A stretch of DNA of 64,000 bases from contig OX104117.1 in assembly GCA_944474755.1 (NCBI GenBank), positions 74,314,926 through 74,378,925 on the forward strand, read 5' to 3'. The notes beneath the pieces are model-generated. The model did not search any database. It saw only the letters and a program-made list of their open reading frames with translations, and was not told where the DNA came from. A program made the translations under genes and the position numbers. Numbering within the stretch: position 1 is the first letter of the stretch; every line of letters begins with the position of its first letter. Of this stretch, positions 13,175 through 27,960 are shown piece by piece. This DNA is from Limnoperna fortunei (taxonomy: Eukaryota; Mollusca; Bivalvia; Mytilida; Modiolidae).

Positions 13175-16100
13175 TGTTATGGTACTAGGTAAGGCATAAC
13201 CTGTAATGGTACTAGGTAAGGCATAACCTGTAATGGTACTAGGTAAGGCATAATCTGTAATGGCACTAGGTAAGGCATAATCTGTAATGGTACTAGGTAA
13301 GGCATAATCTGTAATGGTACTAGGTAAGGCATAACCTGTAATGGTACTAGGTAAGACATAACCTGTAATGGCACTAGGTAAGGCATAACGTGTACTGGTA
13401 CTAGGTAAGACATAATCTGTAATGGTACTAGGTAAGGCATAACCTGTAATGGTACTAGGTAAGGCATAACCTGTAATGGTACTAGGTAAGGCATAATCTG
13501 TAATGGCACTAGGTAAGGCATAATCTGTAATGGTACTAGGTAAGGCATAATCTGTAATGGTACTAGGTAAGGCATAACCTGTAATGGTACTAGGTAAGAC
13601 ATAACCTGTAATGGTACTAGGTAAGGCATAACCTGTAATGGTACTAGGTAAGGCATAACCTGTAATGGTACTAGGTAAGGCATAACCTGTAATGGTACTA
13701 GGTAAGGCATAACCTGTAATGGCACTAGGTAAGGCATAACGTGTAATGGTACTAGGTAAGGCATAATCTGTAATGGTACTAGGTAAGGCATAACCTGTAA
13801 TGGTACTAGGTAAGGCATAACCTGTAATGGTACTAGGTAAGGCATAATCTGTAATGGTACTAGGTAAGGCATAACCTGTAATGGTACCAGGTAAGGCATA
13901 ATCTGTAATGGTACTAGGTAAGGCATAACCTGTAATGGTACCAGGTAAGGCATAACCTGTAATGGTACTAGGTAAGGCATAACCTGTAATGGTACTAGGT
14001 AAGGCATAACCTGTAATGGTACTAGGTAAGGCATAATCTGTAATGGTACTAGGTAAGTCATAACCTGTAATGGTACCAGGTAAGGCATAACCTGTAATGG
14101 TACTAGGTAAGGCATAACCTGTAATGGTACTAGGTAAGGCATAACCTGTAATGGTACTAGGTAAGGCATAATCTGTAATGGCACTAGGTAAGGCATAACC
14201 TGTAATGGTACTAGGTAAGGCATAACCTGTAATGGTACTAGGTAAGGCATAATCTGTAATGGCACTAGGTAAGGCATAATCTGTAATGGTACTAGGTAAG
14301 GCATAACCTGTAATGGTACTAGTAAGGCATAACCTGTAATGGTACTAGGTAAGACATAACCTGTAATGGTACTAGGTAAGGCATAACCTGTAATGGTACT
14401 AGGTAAGGCATAATCTGTAATGGTACCAGGTAAGGCATAACCTGTAATGGTACTAGGTAAGACATAACCTGTAATGGTACTAGGTAAGGCATAACCTGTA
14501 ATGGTATTAGGTAAGGCATAATCTGTAATGGTACTAGGTAAGGCATAATCTGTAATGGCACTAGGTAAGGCATAACCTGTAATGGTACTAGGTAAGGCAT
14601 AACCTGTAATGGTACTAGGTAAGGCATAACCTGTAATGGTACTAGGTAAGACATAATCTGTAATGGTACTAGGTAAGGCATAATCTGTAATGGTACTAGG
14701 TAAGGCATAACCTGTAATGGCACTAGGTAAGGCATAACCTGTAATGGTACTAGGTAAGGCATAACCTGTAATGGTACTAGGTAAGGCATATCCTGTAATG
14801 GTACTAGGTAAGACATAACCTGTAATGGTACCAGGTAAGGCATAACGTGTAATGGTACTAGGTAAGGCATAACCTGTAATGGTACTAGGTAAGACATAAC
14901 CTGTAATGGTACTAGGTAAGGCATAACCTGTAATGGTACTAGGTAAAACATAACCTGTAATGGTACTAGGTAAGGCATAATCTGTAATGGTACTAGGTAA
15001 GGCATAACGTGTAATGGTACTAGGTAAGGCATAATCTGTAATGGTACTAGGTAAGGCATAACCTGTAATGGTACTAGGTAAGGCATAACCTGTAATGGTA
15101 CTAGGTAAGGCATAATCTGTAATGGCACTAGGTAAGGCATAACCTGTAATGGTACTAGGTAAGGCATAATCTGTAATGGTACTAGGTAAGGCATAACGTG
15201 TAATGGTACCAGGTAAGGCATAACCTGTAATGGTACTAGGTAAGGCATAACCTGTAATGGCACTAGGTAAGGCATAACCTGTAATGGTATTAGGTAAGGC
15301 ATAATCTGTAATGGTACTAGGTAAGGCATAACCTGTAATGGTACTAGGTAAGGCATAATCTGTAATGGCACTAGGTAAGGCATAACCTGTAATGGCACTA
15401 GGTAAGGCATAACCTGTAATGGTATTAGGTAAGGCATAACCTGTAATGGTACTAGGTAAGGCATAACCTGTAATGGCACTAGGTAAGGCATAATCTGTAA
15501 TGGTACTAGGTAAGGCATAATCTGTAATGGTACTTGGTAAGGCATAATCTGTAATGGCACTAGGTAAGGCATAATCTGTAATGGTACTAGGTAAGGCATA
15601 ATCTGTAATGGTACTAGGTAAGGCATAACCTGTAATGGTACTAGGTAAGGCATAACCTGTAATGGTACTAGGTAAGGCATAATCTGTAATGGTACTAGGT
15701 AAGGCATAACCTGTAATGGTACTAGGTAAGGCATAACCTGTAATGGTACTAGGTAAGGCATAACCTGTAATGGTACTAGGTAAGGCATAACGTGTAATGG
15801 TACTAGGTAAGGCATAATCTGTAATGGTACTAGGTAAGGCATAATCTGTAATGGTATTAGGTAAGGCATAACCTGTAATGGTACTAGGTAAGGCATAATC
15901 TGTAATGGTACTAGGTAAGACATAATCTGTAATGGTACTAGGTAAGGCATAACCTGTAATGGTACTAGGTAAGGCATAACCTGTAATGGTACTAGGTAAG
16001 GCATAACCTGTAATGGTACTAGGTAAGGCATAACCTGTAATGGTACTAGGTAAGGCATAACCTGTAATGGTACTAGGTAAGGCATAACCTGTAATGGTAC

Positions 16101-19100
16101 CAGGTAAGGCATAACCTGTAATGGTACTAGGTAAGGCATGACCTGTAATGGTACTAGGTAAGTCATAATCTGTAATGGTACTAGGTAAGGCATAACGTGT
16201 AATGGTACTAGGTAAGGCTTAACCTGTAATGGCACTAGGTAAGGCATAACCTGTAATGGTACTAGGTAAGGCATAACCTGTAATGGTACCAGGTAAGGCA
16301 TAACCTGTAATGGTACTAGGTAAGGCATGACCTGTAATGGTACTAGGTAAGTCATAATCTGTAATGGTACTAGGTAAGGCATAACGTGTAATGGTACTAG
16401 GTAAGGCATAATCTGTAATGGTACTAAGTAAGGCATAACGTGTTATGGTACTAGGTAAGGCATAACCTGTAATGGTACTAGGTAAGACATAACCTGTAAT
16501 GGTACTAGGTAAGACATAACCTGTAATGGTACTAGGTAAGACATAACCTGTAATGGTACTAGGTAAGGCATAACCTGTAATGGTACTAGGTAAGGCATAA
16601 CCTGTAATGGTACTAGGTAAGGCATAACCTGTAATGGTACTAGGTAAGGCATAACCTGTAATGGTACTAGGTAAGGCATAACGTGTACTGGTACTAGGTA
16701 AGGCATAACCTGTAATGGTACTAGGTAAGGCATAACCTGTAATGGTACTAGGTAAGGCATAACATGTACTGGTACTAGGTAAGGCATAACCTGTAATGGT
16801 ACTAGGTAAGGCATAACGTGTACTGGTACTAGGTAAGGCATAACCTGTAATGGTACTAGGTAAGGCATAACCTGTAATGGTACTAGGTAAGGCATAACGT
16901 GTACTGTTACTAGGTAAGGTAAGGCATAACCTGTAATGGTACTAGGTAAGGCATAACCTGTAATGGCACTAGGTAAGGCATAATCTGTAATGGTACTAGG
17001 TAAGACATAACCTGTAATGGCACTAGGTAAGGCATAACCTGTAATGGTACCAGGTAAGGCATAACCTGTAATGGTACTAGGTAAGGCATAACCTGTAATG
17101 GTACCAGGTAAGGCATAATCTGTAATGGTACTAGGTAAGGCGTAACCTGTAATGGTACTAGGTAAGGCATAATCTGTAATGGTATTAGGAAAGGCATAAC
17201 GTGTAATGGTATTAGGTAAGGCATAATCTGTAATGGTACTAGGTAAGGCATAACGTGTAATGGTACTAGGTAAGGCATAACGTGTAATGGTACTAGGTAA
17301 GGCATAATCTGTAATGGTACTAGGTAAGGCATAACCTGTAATGGTACTAGGTAAGGCATAACGTGTAATGGTACTAGGTAAGGCATAATCTGTAATGGTA
17401 CTAGGTAAGGCATAACCTGTAATGGTACTAGGTAAGGCATAACGTGTAATGGTACTAGGTAAGGCATAATCTGTAATGGTACTAGGTAAGGCATAACCTG
17501 TAATGGTACTAGGTAAGGCATAACCTGTAATGGTACCAGGTAAGGCATAATCTGTAATGGTACTAGGTAAGGCATAACCTGTAATGGTACTAGGTAAGGC
17601 ATAATCTGTAATGGTACTAGGTAAGGCATAATCTGTAATGGTACTAGGTAAGGCATAACCTGTAATGGTACTAGGTAAGGCATAACCTGTAATGGTACCA
17701 GGTAAGGCATAACCTGTAATGGCACTATGTAAGGCATAACCTGTAATGGTACTAGGTAAGGCATAACCTGTAATGGTACTAGGTAAGGCATAATCTGTAA
17801 TGGTACTAGGTAAGGCATAATATGTAATGGTACTAGGTAAGGCATAACCTGTAATGGTACTAGGTAAGGCATAACGTGTACTGGTACTAGGTAAGGCATA
17901 ACCTGTAATGGTACTAGGTAAGGCATAATCTGTAATGGTACTAGGTAAGGCATAATCTGTAATGGTACTAAGTAAGGCATAACGTGTTATGGTACTAGGT
18001 AAGGCATAACCTGTAATGGTACTAGGTAAGGCATAACCTGTAATGGTACTAGTAAAGGCATAATCTGTAATGGCACTAGGTAAGGCATAATCTGTAATGG
18101 TACTAGGTAAGGCATAATCTGTAATGGTACTAGGTAAGGCATAACCTGTAATGGTACTAGGTAAGACATAACCTGTAATGGCACTAGGTAAGGCATAACG
18201 TGTACTGGTACTAGGTAAGACATAATCTGTAATGGTACTAGGTAAGGCATAACCTGTAATGGTACTAGGTAAGGCATAACCTGTAATGGTACTAGGTAAG
18301 GCATAATCTGTAATGGCACTAGGTAAGGCATAATCTGTAATGGTACTAGGTAAGGCATAATCTGTAATGGTACTAGGTAAGGCATAACCTGTAATGGTAC
18401 TAGGTAAGACATAACCTGTAATGGTACTAGGTAAGGCATAACCTGTAATGGTACTAGGTAAGGCATAACCTGTAATGGTACTAGGTAAGGCATAACCTGT
18501 AATGGTACTAGGTAAGGCATAACCTGTAATGGCACTAGGTAAGGCATAACGTGTAATGGTACTAGGTAAGGCATAATCTGTAATGGTACTAGGTAAGGCA
18601 TAACCTGTAATGGTACTAGGTAAGGCATAACCTGTAATGGTACTAGGTAAGGCATAATCTGTAATGGTACTAGGTAAGGCATAACCTGTAATGGTACCAG
18701 GTAAGGCATAATCTGTAATGGTACTAGGTAAGGCATAACCTGTAATGGTACCAGGTAAGGCATAACCTGTAATGGTACTAGGTAAGGCATAACCTGTAAT
18801 GGTACTAGGTAAGGCATAACCTGTAATGGTACTAGGTAAGGCATAATCTGTAATGGTACTAGGTAAGTCATAACCTGTAATGGTACCAGGTAAGGCATAA
18901 TCTGTAATGGTACTAGGTAAGGCATAACCTGTAATGGTACTAGGTAAGGCATAACCTGTAATGGTACTAGGTAAGGCATAATCTGTAATGGCACTAGGTA
19001 AGGCATAACCTGTAATGGTACTAGGTAAGGCATAACCTGTAATGGTACTAGGTAAGGCATAATCTGTAATGGCACTAGGTAAGGCATAATCTGTAATGGT

Positions 19101-22100
19101 ACTAGGTAAGGCATAACCTGTAATGGTACTAGGTAAGGCATAACCTGTAATGGTACTAGGTAAGACATAACCTGTAATGGTACTAGGTAAGGCATAACCT
19201 GTAATGGTACTAGGTAAGGCATAATCTGTAATGGTACCAGGTAAGGCATAACCTGTAATGGTACTAGGTAAGACATAACCTGTAATGGTACTAGGTAAGG
19301 CATAACCTGTAATGGTATTAGGTAAGGCATAATCTGTAATGGTACTAGGTAAGGCATAATCTGTAATGGCACTAGGTAAGGCATAACCTGTAATGGTACT
19401 AGGTAAGGCATAACCTGTAATGGTACTAGGTAAGGCATAACCTGTAATGGTACTAGGTAAGACATAATCTGTAATGGTACTAGGTAAGGCATAATCTGTA
19501 ATGGTACTAGGTAAGGCATAACCTGTAATGGCACTAGGTAAGGCATAACCTGTAATGGTACTAGGTAAGGCATAACCTGTAATGGTACTAGGTAAGGCAT
19601 AACCTGTAATGGTACTAGGTAAGACATAACCTGTAATGGTACCAGGTAAGGCATAACGTGTAATGGTACTAGGTAAGGCATAACCTGTAATGGTACTAGG
19701 TAAGACATAACCTGTAATGGTACTAGGTAAGGCATAACCTGTAATGGTACTAGGTAAAACATAACCTGTAATGGTACTAGGTAAGGCATAATCTGTAATG
19801 GTACTAGGTAAGGCATAACGTGTAATGGTACTAGGTAAGGCATAATCTGTAATGGCACTAGGTAAGGCATAACCTGTAATGGTACTAGGTAAGGCATAAC
19901 CTGTAATGGTACTAGGTAAGGCATAATCTGTAATGGCACTAGGTAAGGCATAACCTGTAATGGTACTAGGTAAGGCATAATCTGTAATGGTACTAGGTAA
20001 GGCATAACGTGTAATGGTACCAGGTAAGGCATAACCTGTAATGGTACTAGGTAAGGCATAACCTGTAATGGCACTAGGTAAGGCATAACCTGTAATGGTA
20101 TTAGGTAAGGCATAACCTGTAATGGTACTAGGTAAGGCATAACCTGTAATGGCACTAGGTAAGGCATAATCTGTAATGGTACTAGGTAAGGCATAATCTG
20201 TAATGGTACTTGGTAAGGCATAATCTGTAATGGCACTAGGTAAGGCATAATCTGTAATGGTACTAGGTAAGGCATAATCTGTAATGGTACTAGGTAAGGC
20301 ATAACCTGTAATGGTACTAGGTAAGGCATAACCTGTAATGGTACTAGGTAAGGCATAATCTGTAATGGTACTAGGTAAGGCATAACCTGTAATGGTACTA
20401 GGTAAGGCATAACCTGTAATGGTACTAGGTAAGGCATAACCTGTAATGGTACTAGGTAAGGCATAACGTGTAATGGTACTAGGTAAGGCATAATCTGTAA
20501 TGGTACTAGGTAAGGCATAATCTGTAATGGTATTAGGTAAGGCATAACCTGTAATGGTACTAGGTAAGGCATAATCTGTAATGGTACTAGGTAAGACATA
20601 ATCTGTAATGGTACTAGGTAAGGCATAACCTGTAATGGTACTAGGTAAGGCATAACCTGTAATGGTACTAGGTAAGGCATAACCTGTAATGGTACTAGGT
20701 AAGGCATAACCTGTAATGGTACTAGGTAAGGCTTAACCTGTAATGGCACTAGGTAAGGCATAACCTGTAATGGTACTAGGTAAGGCATAACCTGTAATGG
20801 TACCAGGTAAGGCATAACCTGTAATGGTACTAGGTAAGGCATGACCTGTAATGGTACTAGGTAAGTCATAATCTGTAATGGTACTAGGTAAGGCATAACG
20901 TGTAATGGTACTAGGTAAGGCATAATCTGTAATGGTACTAAGTAAGGCATAACGTGTTATGGTACTAGGTAAGGCATAACCTGTAATGGTACTAGGTAAG
21001 ACATAACCTGTAATGGTACTAGGTAAGGCATAACCTGTAATGGTACTAGGTAAGACATAACCTGTAATGGTACTAGGTAAGGCATAACCTGTAATGGTAC
21101 TAGGTAAGGCATAACCTGTAATGGTACTAGGTAAGGCATAACCTGTAATGGTACTAGGTAAGGCATAACCTGTAATGGTACTAGGTAAGGCATAACGTGT
21201 ACTGGTACTAGGTAAGGCATAACCTGTAATGGTACTAGGTAAGGCATAACCTGTAATGGTACTAGGTAAGGCATAACATGTACTGGTACTAGGTAAGGCA
21301 TAACCTGTAATGGTACTAGGTAAGGCATAACGTGTACTGGTACTAGGTAAGGCATAACCTGTAATGGTACTAGGTAAGGCATAACCTGTAATGGTACTAG
21401 GTAAGGCATAACGTGTACTGTTACTAGGTAAGGTAAGGCATAACCTGTAATGGTACTAGGTAAGGCATAACCTGTAATGGCACTAGGTAAGGCATAATCT
21501 GTAATGGTACTAGGTAAGACATAACCTGTAATGGCACTAGGTAAGGCATAACCTGTAATGGTACCAGGTAAGGCATAACCTGTAATGGTACTAGGTAAGG
21601 CATAACCTGTAATGGTACCAGGTAAGGCATAATCTGTAATGGTACTAGGTAAGGCATAACCTGTAATGGTACTAGGTAAGGCATAATCTGTAATGGTATT
21701 AGGAAAGGCATAACGTGTAATGGTATTAGGTAAGGCATAATCTGTAATGGTACTAGGTAAGGCATAACGTGTAATGGTACTAGGTAAGGCATAACGTGTA
21801 ATGGTACTAGGTAAGGCATAATCTGTAATGGTACTAGGTAAGGCATAACCTGTAATGGTACTAGGTAAGGCATAACGTGTAATGGTACTAGGTAAGGCAT
21901 AATCTGTAATGGTACTAGGTAAGGCATAACCTGTAATGGTACTAGGTAAGGCATAACGTGTAATGGTACTAGGTAAGGCATAATCTGTAATGGTACTAGG
22001 TAAGGCATAACCTGTAATGGTACTAGGTAAGGCATAACCTGTAATGGTACTAGGTAAGGCATAACCTGTAATGGTACTAGGTAAGGCATAACCTGTAATG

Positions 22101-25100
22101 GTACTAGGTAAGGCTTAACCTGTAATGGCACTAGGTAAGGCATAACCTGTAATGGTACTAGGTAAGGCATAACCTGTAATGGTACTAGGTAAGGCATAAC
22201 CTGTAATGGTACTAGGTAAGGCATAACCTGTAATGGTACTAGGTAAGGCATAACGTGTACTGGTACTAGGTAAGGCATAACCTGTAATGGTACTAGGTAA
22301 GGCATAACCTGTAATGGTACTAGGTAAGGCATAACATGTACTGGTACTAGGTAAGGCATAACCTGTAATGGTACTAGGTAAGGCATAACGTGTACTGGTA
22401 CTAGGTAAGGCATAACCTGTAATGGTACTAGGTAAGGCATAACCTGTAATGGTACTAGGTAAGGCATAACGTGTACTGTTACTAGGTAAGGTAAGGCATA
22501 ACCTGTAATGGTACTAGGTAAGGCATAACCTGTAATGGCACTAGGTAAGGCATAATCTGTAATGGTACTAGGTAAGACATAACCTGTAATGGCACTAGGT
22601 AAGGCATAACCTGTAATGGTACCAGGTAAGGCATAACCTGTAATGGTACTAGGTAAGGCATAACCTGTAATGGTACCAGGTAAGGCATAATCTGTAATGG
22701 TACTAGGTAAGGCATAACCTGTAATGGTACTATGTAAGGCATAATCTGTAATGGTATTAGGAAAGGCATAACGTGTAATGGTATTAGGTAAGGCATAATC
22801 TGTAATGGTACTAGGTAAGGCATAACGTGTAATGGTACTAGGTAAGGCATAACGTGTAATGGTACTAGGTAAGGCATAATCTGTAATGGTACTAGGTAAG
22901 GCATAACCTGTAATGGTACTAGGTAAGGCATAACGTGTAATGGTACTAGGTAAGGCATAATCTGTAATGGTACTAGGTAAGGCATAACCTGTAATGGTAC
23001 TAGGTAAGGCATAACGTGTAATGGTACTAGGTAAGGCATAATCTGTAATGGTACTAGGTAAGGCATAACCTGTAATGGTACTAGGTAAGGCATAACCTGT
23101 AATGGTACCAGGTAAGGCATAATCTGTAATGGTACTAGGTAAGGCATAACCTGTAATGGTACTAGGTAAGGCATAATCTGTAATGGTACTAGGTAAGGCA
23201 TAACCTGTAATGGTACCAGGTAAGGCATAACCTGTAATGGTACTAGGTAAGGCATAACCTGTAATGGTACTAGGTAAGGCATAATCTGTAATGGTACTAG
23301 GTAAGGCATAATCTGTAATGGTACTAGGTAAGGCATAACCTGTAATGGTACCAGGTAAGGCATAATCTGTAATGGTACTAGGTAAGGCATAACCTGTAAT
23401 GGTACTAGGTAAGGCATAATCTGTAATGGTACTAGGTAAGGCATAACCTGTAATGGCACTAGGTAAGGCATAACCTGTAATGGTACTAGGTAAGGCATAA
23501 TCTGTAATGGTACTAGGTAAGGCATAATATGTAATGGTACTAGGTAAGGCATAACCTGTAATGGTACTAGGTAAGGCATAACCTGTAATGGTACTAGGTA
23601 AGGCATAATCTGTAATGGCACTAGGTAAGGCATAATCTGTAATGGTACTAGGTAAGGCATAATCTGTAATGGTACTAGGTAAGGCATAATCTGTAATGGC
23701 ACTAGGTAAGACATAACCTGTAATGGCACTAGGTAAGGCATAACGTGTACTGGTACTAGGTAAGACATAATCTGTAATGGTACTAGGAAAGGCATAACGT
23801 GTAATGGTATTAGGTAAGGCATAACCTGTAATGGTACTAGGTAAGGCATAACGTGTAATGGCACTAGGTAAGGCATAATCTGTAATGGTACTAGGTAAGG
23901 CATAATCTGTAATGGTACTAGGTAAGGCATAACCTGTAATGGTACTAGGTAAGGCATAACCTGTAATGGCACTAGGTAAGGCATAATCTGTAATGGTACT
24001 AGGTAAGGCATAACCTGTAATGGTACCAGGTAAGGCATAACCTGTAATGGCACTAGGTAAGGCATAATCTGTAATGGTACTAGGTAAGGCATAACCTGTA
24101 ATGGTACCAGGTAAGGCATAACCTGTAATGGCACTAGGTAAGGCATAATCTGTAATGGTACTAGGTAAGACATAACCTGTAATGGTACTAGGTAAGGCAT
24201 AACGTGTACTGGTACTAGGTAAGGCATAATCTGTAATGGTACTAGGTAAGGCATAACGTGTACTGTTACTAGGTAAGGCATAACGTGTATTGGTACTAGG
24301 TAAGGCATAATCTGTAATGGTACTAGGTAAGACATAACCTGTAATGGTACTAGGTAAGGCATAACGTGTAATGGTACTAGGTAAGGCATAATCTGTAATG
24401 GTACTAGGTAAGGCATAACGTGTAATGGTACTAGGTAAGGCATAATCTGTAATGGTACTAGGTAAGGCATAACCTGTAATGGTACTAGGTAAGGCATAAC
24501 CTGTAATGGTACTAGGTAAGGCATAACCTGTAATGGTACTAGGTAAGGCATAACCTGTAATGGTACTAGGTAAGGCATAACCTGTAATGGTACTAGGTAA
24601 GACATAATCTGTAATGGTACTAGGTAAGGCATAACCTGTAATGGTACTAGGTAAGGCATAACCTGTAATGGTACTAGGTAAGGCATAACCTGTAATGGTA
24701 CTAGGTAAGACATAACCTGTAATGGTACTAGGTAAGGCATAACCTGTAATGGTACTAGGTAAGTCATAACCTGTAATGGTACTAGGTAAGGCATAACCTG
24801 TAATGGTACTAGGTAAGGCATAACGTGTAATGGTACTAGGTAAGGCATAACCTGTAATGGTACTAGGTAAGGCTTAACCTGTAATGGCACTAGGTAAGGC
24901 ATAACCTGTAATGGTACTAGTTAAGGCATAACCTGTAATGGTACTAGGTAAGGCATAACCTGTAATGGTACTAGGTAAGGCATAACCTGTAATGGTACTA
25001 GGTAAGGCTTAACCTGTAATGGCACTAGGTAAGGCATAACCTGTAATGGTACTAGGTAAGGCATAACCTGTAATGGTACTAGGTAAGGCATAACCTGTAA

Positions 25101-27960
25101 TGGTACTAGGTAAGTCATAATCTGTAATGGTACTAGGTAAGGCATAACGTGTAATGGTACTAGGTAAGGCATAATCTGTAATGGTACTAAGTAAGGCATA
25201 ACGTGTTATGGTACTAGGTAAGGCATAACCTGTAATGGTACTAGGTAAGACATAACCTGTAATGGTACTAGGTAAGACATAACCTGTAATGGTACTAGGT
25301 AAGACATAACCTGTAATGGTACTAGGTAAGGCATAACCTGTAATGGTACTAGGTAAGGCATAACCTGTAATGGTACTAGGTAAGGCATAACCTGTAATGG
25401 TACTAGGTAAGGCATAACCTGTAATGGTACTAGGTAAGGCATAACGTGTACTGGTACTAGGTAAGGCATAACCTGTAATGGTACTAGGTAAGGCATAACC
25501 TGTAATGGTACTAGGTAAGGCATAACATGTACTGGTACTAGGTAAGGCATAACCTGTAATGGTACTAGGTAAGGCATAACGTGTACTGGTACTAGGTAAG
25601 GCATAACCTGTAATGGTACTAGGTAAGGCATAACCTGTAATGGTACTAGGTAAGGCATAACGTGTACTGTTACTAGGTAAGGTAAGGCATAACCTGTAAT
25701 GGTACTAGGTAAGGCATAACCTGTAATGGTACTAGGTAAGGCATAATCTGTAATGGTACTAGGTAAGGCATAACCTGTAATGGTACTAGGTAAGGCATAA
25801 CCTGTAATGGTACCAGGTAAGGCATAATCTGTAATGGCACTAGGTAAGGCATAATCTGTAATGGTACCAGGTAAGGCATAATCTGTAATGGTACTAGGTA
25901 AGGCATAACCTGTAATGGTACTAAGTAAGGCATAATCTGTAATGGCACTAGGTAAGGCATAATCTGTAATGGTACTAGGTAAGGCATAACCTGTAATGGT
26001 ACCAGGTAAGGCATAACGTGTAATGGTACTAGGTAAGGCATAACCTGTAATGGTACTAGGTAAGGCATAATCTGTAATGGTACTAGGTAAGGCATAACCT
26101 GTAATGGTACTAGGTAAGGCATAACCTGTAATGGTACTAGGTAAGGCATAACCTGTAATGGTACTAGGTAAGGCATAACCTGTAATGGTACCAGGTAAGG
26201 CATAACCTGTAATGGTACTAGGTAAGGCATAATCTGTAATGGTACTAGGTAAGGCATAATCTGTAATGGTACTAGGTAAGGCATAACCTGTAATGGTACC
26301 AGGTAAGGCATAACGTGTAATGGCACTAGGTAAGGCATAACCTGTAATGGTACTAGGTAAGGCATAATCTGTAATGGTACTAGGTAAGGCATAACCTGTA
26401 ATGGTACTAGGTAAGGCATAACCTGTAATGGTACTAGGTAAGGCATAACCTGTAATGGTACTAGGTAAGGCATAACCTGTAATGGTACTAGGTAAGGCAT
26501 AATCTGTAATGGTACTAGGTAAGGCATAATCTGTAATGGTACTAGGTAAGGCATAATCTGTAATGGTACTAGGTAAGGCATAACCTGTAATGGTACTAGG
26601 TAAGGCATAACCTGTAATGGTACTAGGTAAGACATAACCTGTAATGGTACTAGGTAAGGCATAACCTGTAATGGTACTAGGTAAGGCATAACCTGTAATG
26701 GTACTAGGTAAGGCATAACCTGTAATGGTACTAGGTAAGACATAACCTGTAATGGTACTAGGTAAGGCATAACCTGTAATGGTACTAGGTAAGGCATAAC
26801 CTGTAATGGTACTAGGTAAGGCATAACCTGTAATGGTACTAAGTAAGGCATAACCTGTAATGGTACTAGGTAAGGCATAACCTGTAATGGTACTAGGTAA
26901 GGCATAACCTGTAATGGTACTAGGTAAGGCATAACCTGTAATGGTACTAGGTAAGACATAACCTGTAATGGTACTAGGTAAGGCATAACCTGTAATGGTA
27001 CTAGGTAAGGCATAACCTGTAATGGTACTAGGTAAGGCATAACCTGTAATGGTACTAGGTAAGACATAACCTGTAATGGTACTAGGTAAGGCATAACCTG
27101 TAATGGTACTAGGTAAGGCATAACCTGTAATGGTACTAGGTAAGGCATAACGTGTACTGGTACTAGGTAAGGTAAGGCATAACCTGTAATGGTACTAGGT
27201 AAGGCATAACCTGTAATGGTACTAGGTAAGACATAACCTGTAATGGTATTAGGTAAGGCATAACCTGTAATGGTACTAGGTAAGGCATAACCTGTAATGG
27301 TACTAGGTAAGGCATAACCTGTAATGGTACTAGGTAAGGCATAACCTGTAATGGTACTACGTAAGACATAACCTGTAATGGTACTAGGTAAGACATAACC
27401 TGTAATGGTATTAGGTAAGGCATAACCTGTAATGGTACTAGGTAAGGCATAACCTGTAATGGTACTAGGTAAGGCATAACCTGTAATGGTACTAGGTAAG
27501 ACATAACCTGTAATGGTACTAGGTAAGGCATAACCTGTAATGGTACTAGGTAAGGCATAATCTGTAATGGTACTAGGTAAGGCATAATATGTAATGGTAC
27601 TAGGTAAGGCATAATCTGTAATGGCACTAGGTAAGGCATAATCTGTAATGGTATTAGGTAAGGCATAACCTGTAATGGTACTAGGTAAGACATAACCTGT
27701 AATGGCACTAGGTAAGGCATAACGTGTACTGGTACTAGGTAAGGAATAACCTGTAATGGTACTAGGTAAGGCATAACCTGTAATGGTACTAGGTAAGGCA
27801 TAACGTGTACTGGTACTAGGTAAGGCATAACCTGTAATGGTACTAGGTAAGGCATAACGTGTACTGGTACTAGGTAAGGCATAACCTGTAATGGTACTAG
27901 GTAAGGCATAACCTGTAATGGTACTAGGTAAGGCATAACGTGTACTGTTACTAGGTAAGG
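13175..27960. repeat. Higher-order satellite region with 4-5 kb blocks
   Basis: Two rare landmarks recur. A joint reading TGTTAT begins at 13175, 16441, 17985, 20955 and 25204. A slipped monomer containing GGTAAGGTAAGGC begins at 16913, 21427, 22485, 25676, 27166 and 27954. The spacing between the two is exactly 472 bp in three blocks (16441-16913, 20955-21427, 25204-25676). Block offsets are 4,810, 4,514 and 4,249 bp, so copies have gained or lost monomers since duplication. The slipped unit is 32 bp instead of 27 because gtaag is repeated, which marks these as copies of one event and not independent slips. Confidence 0.8.
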
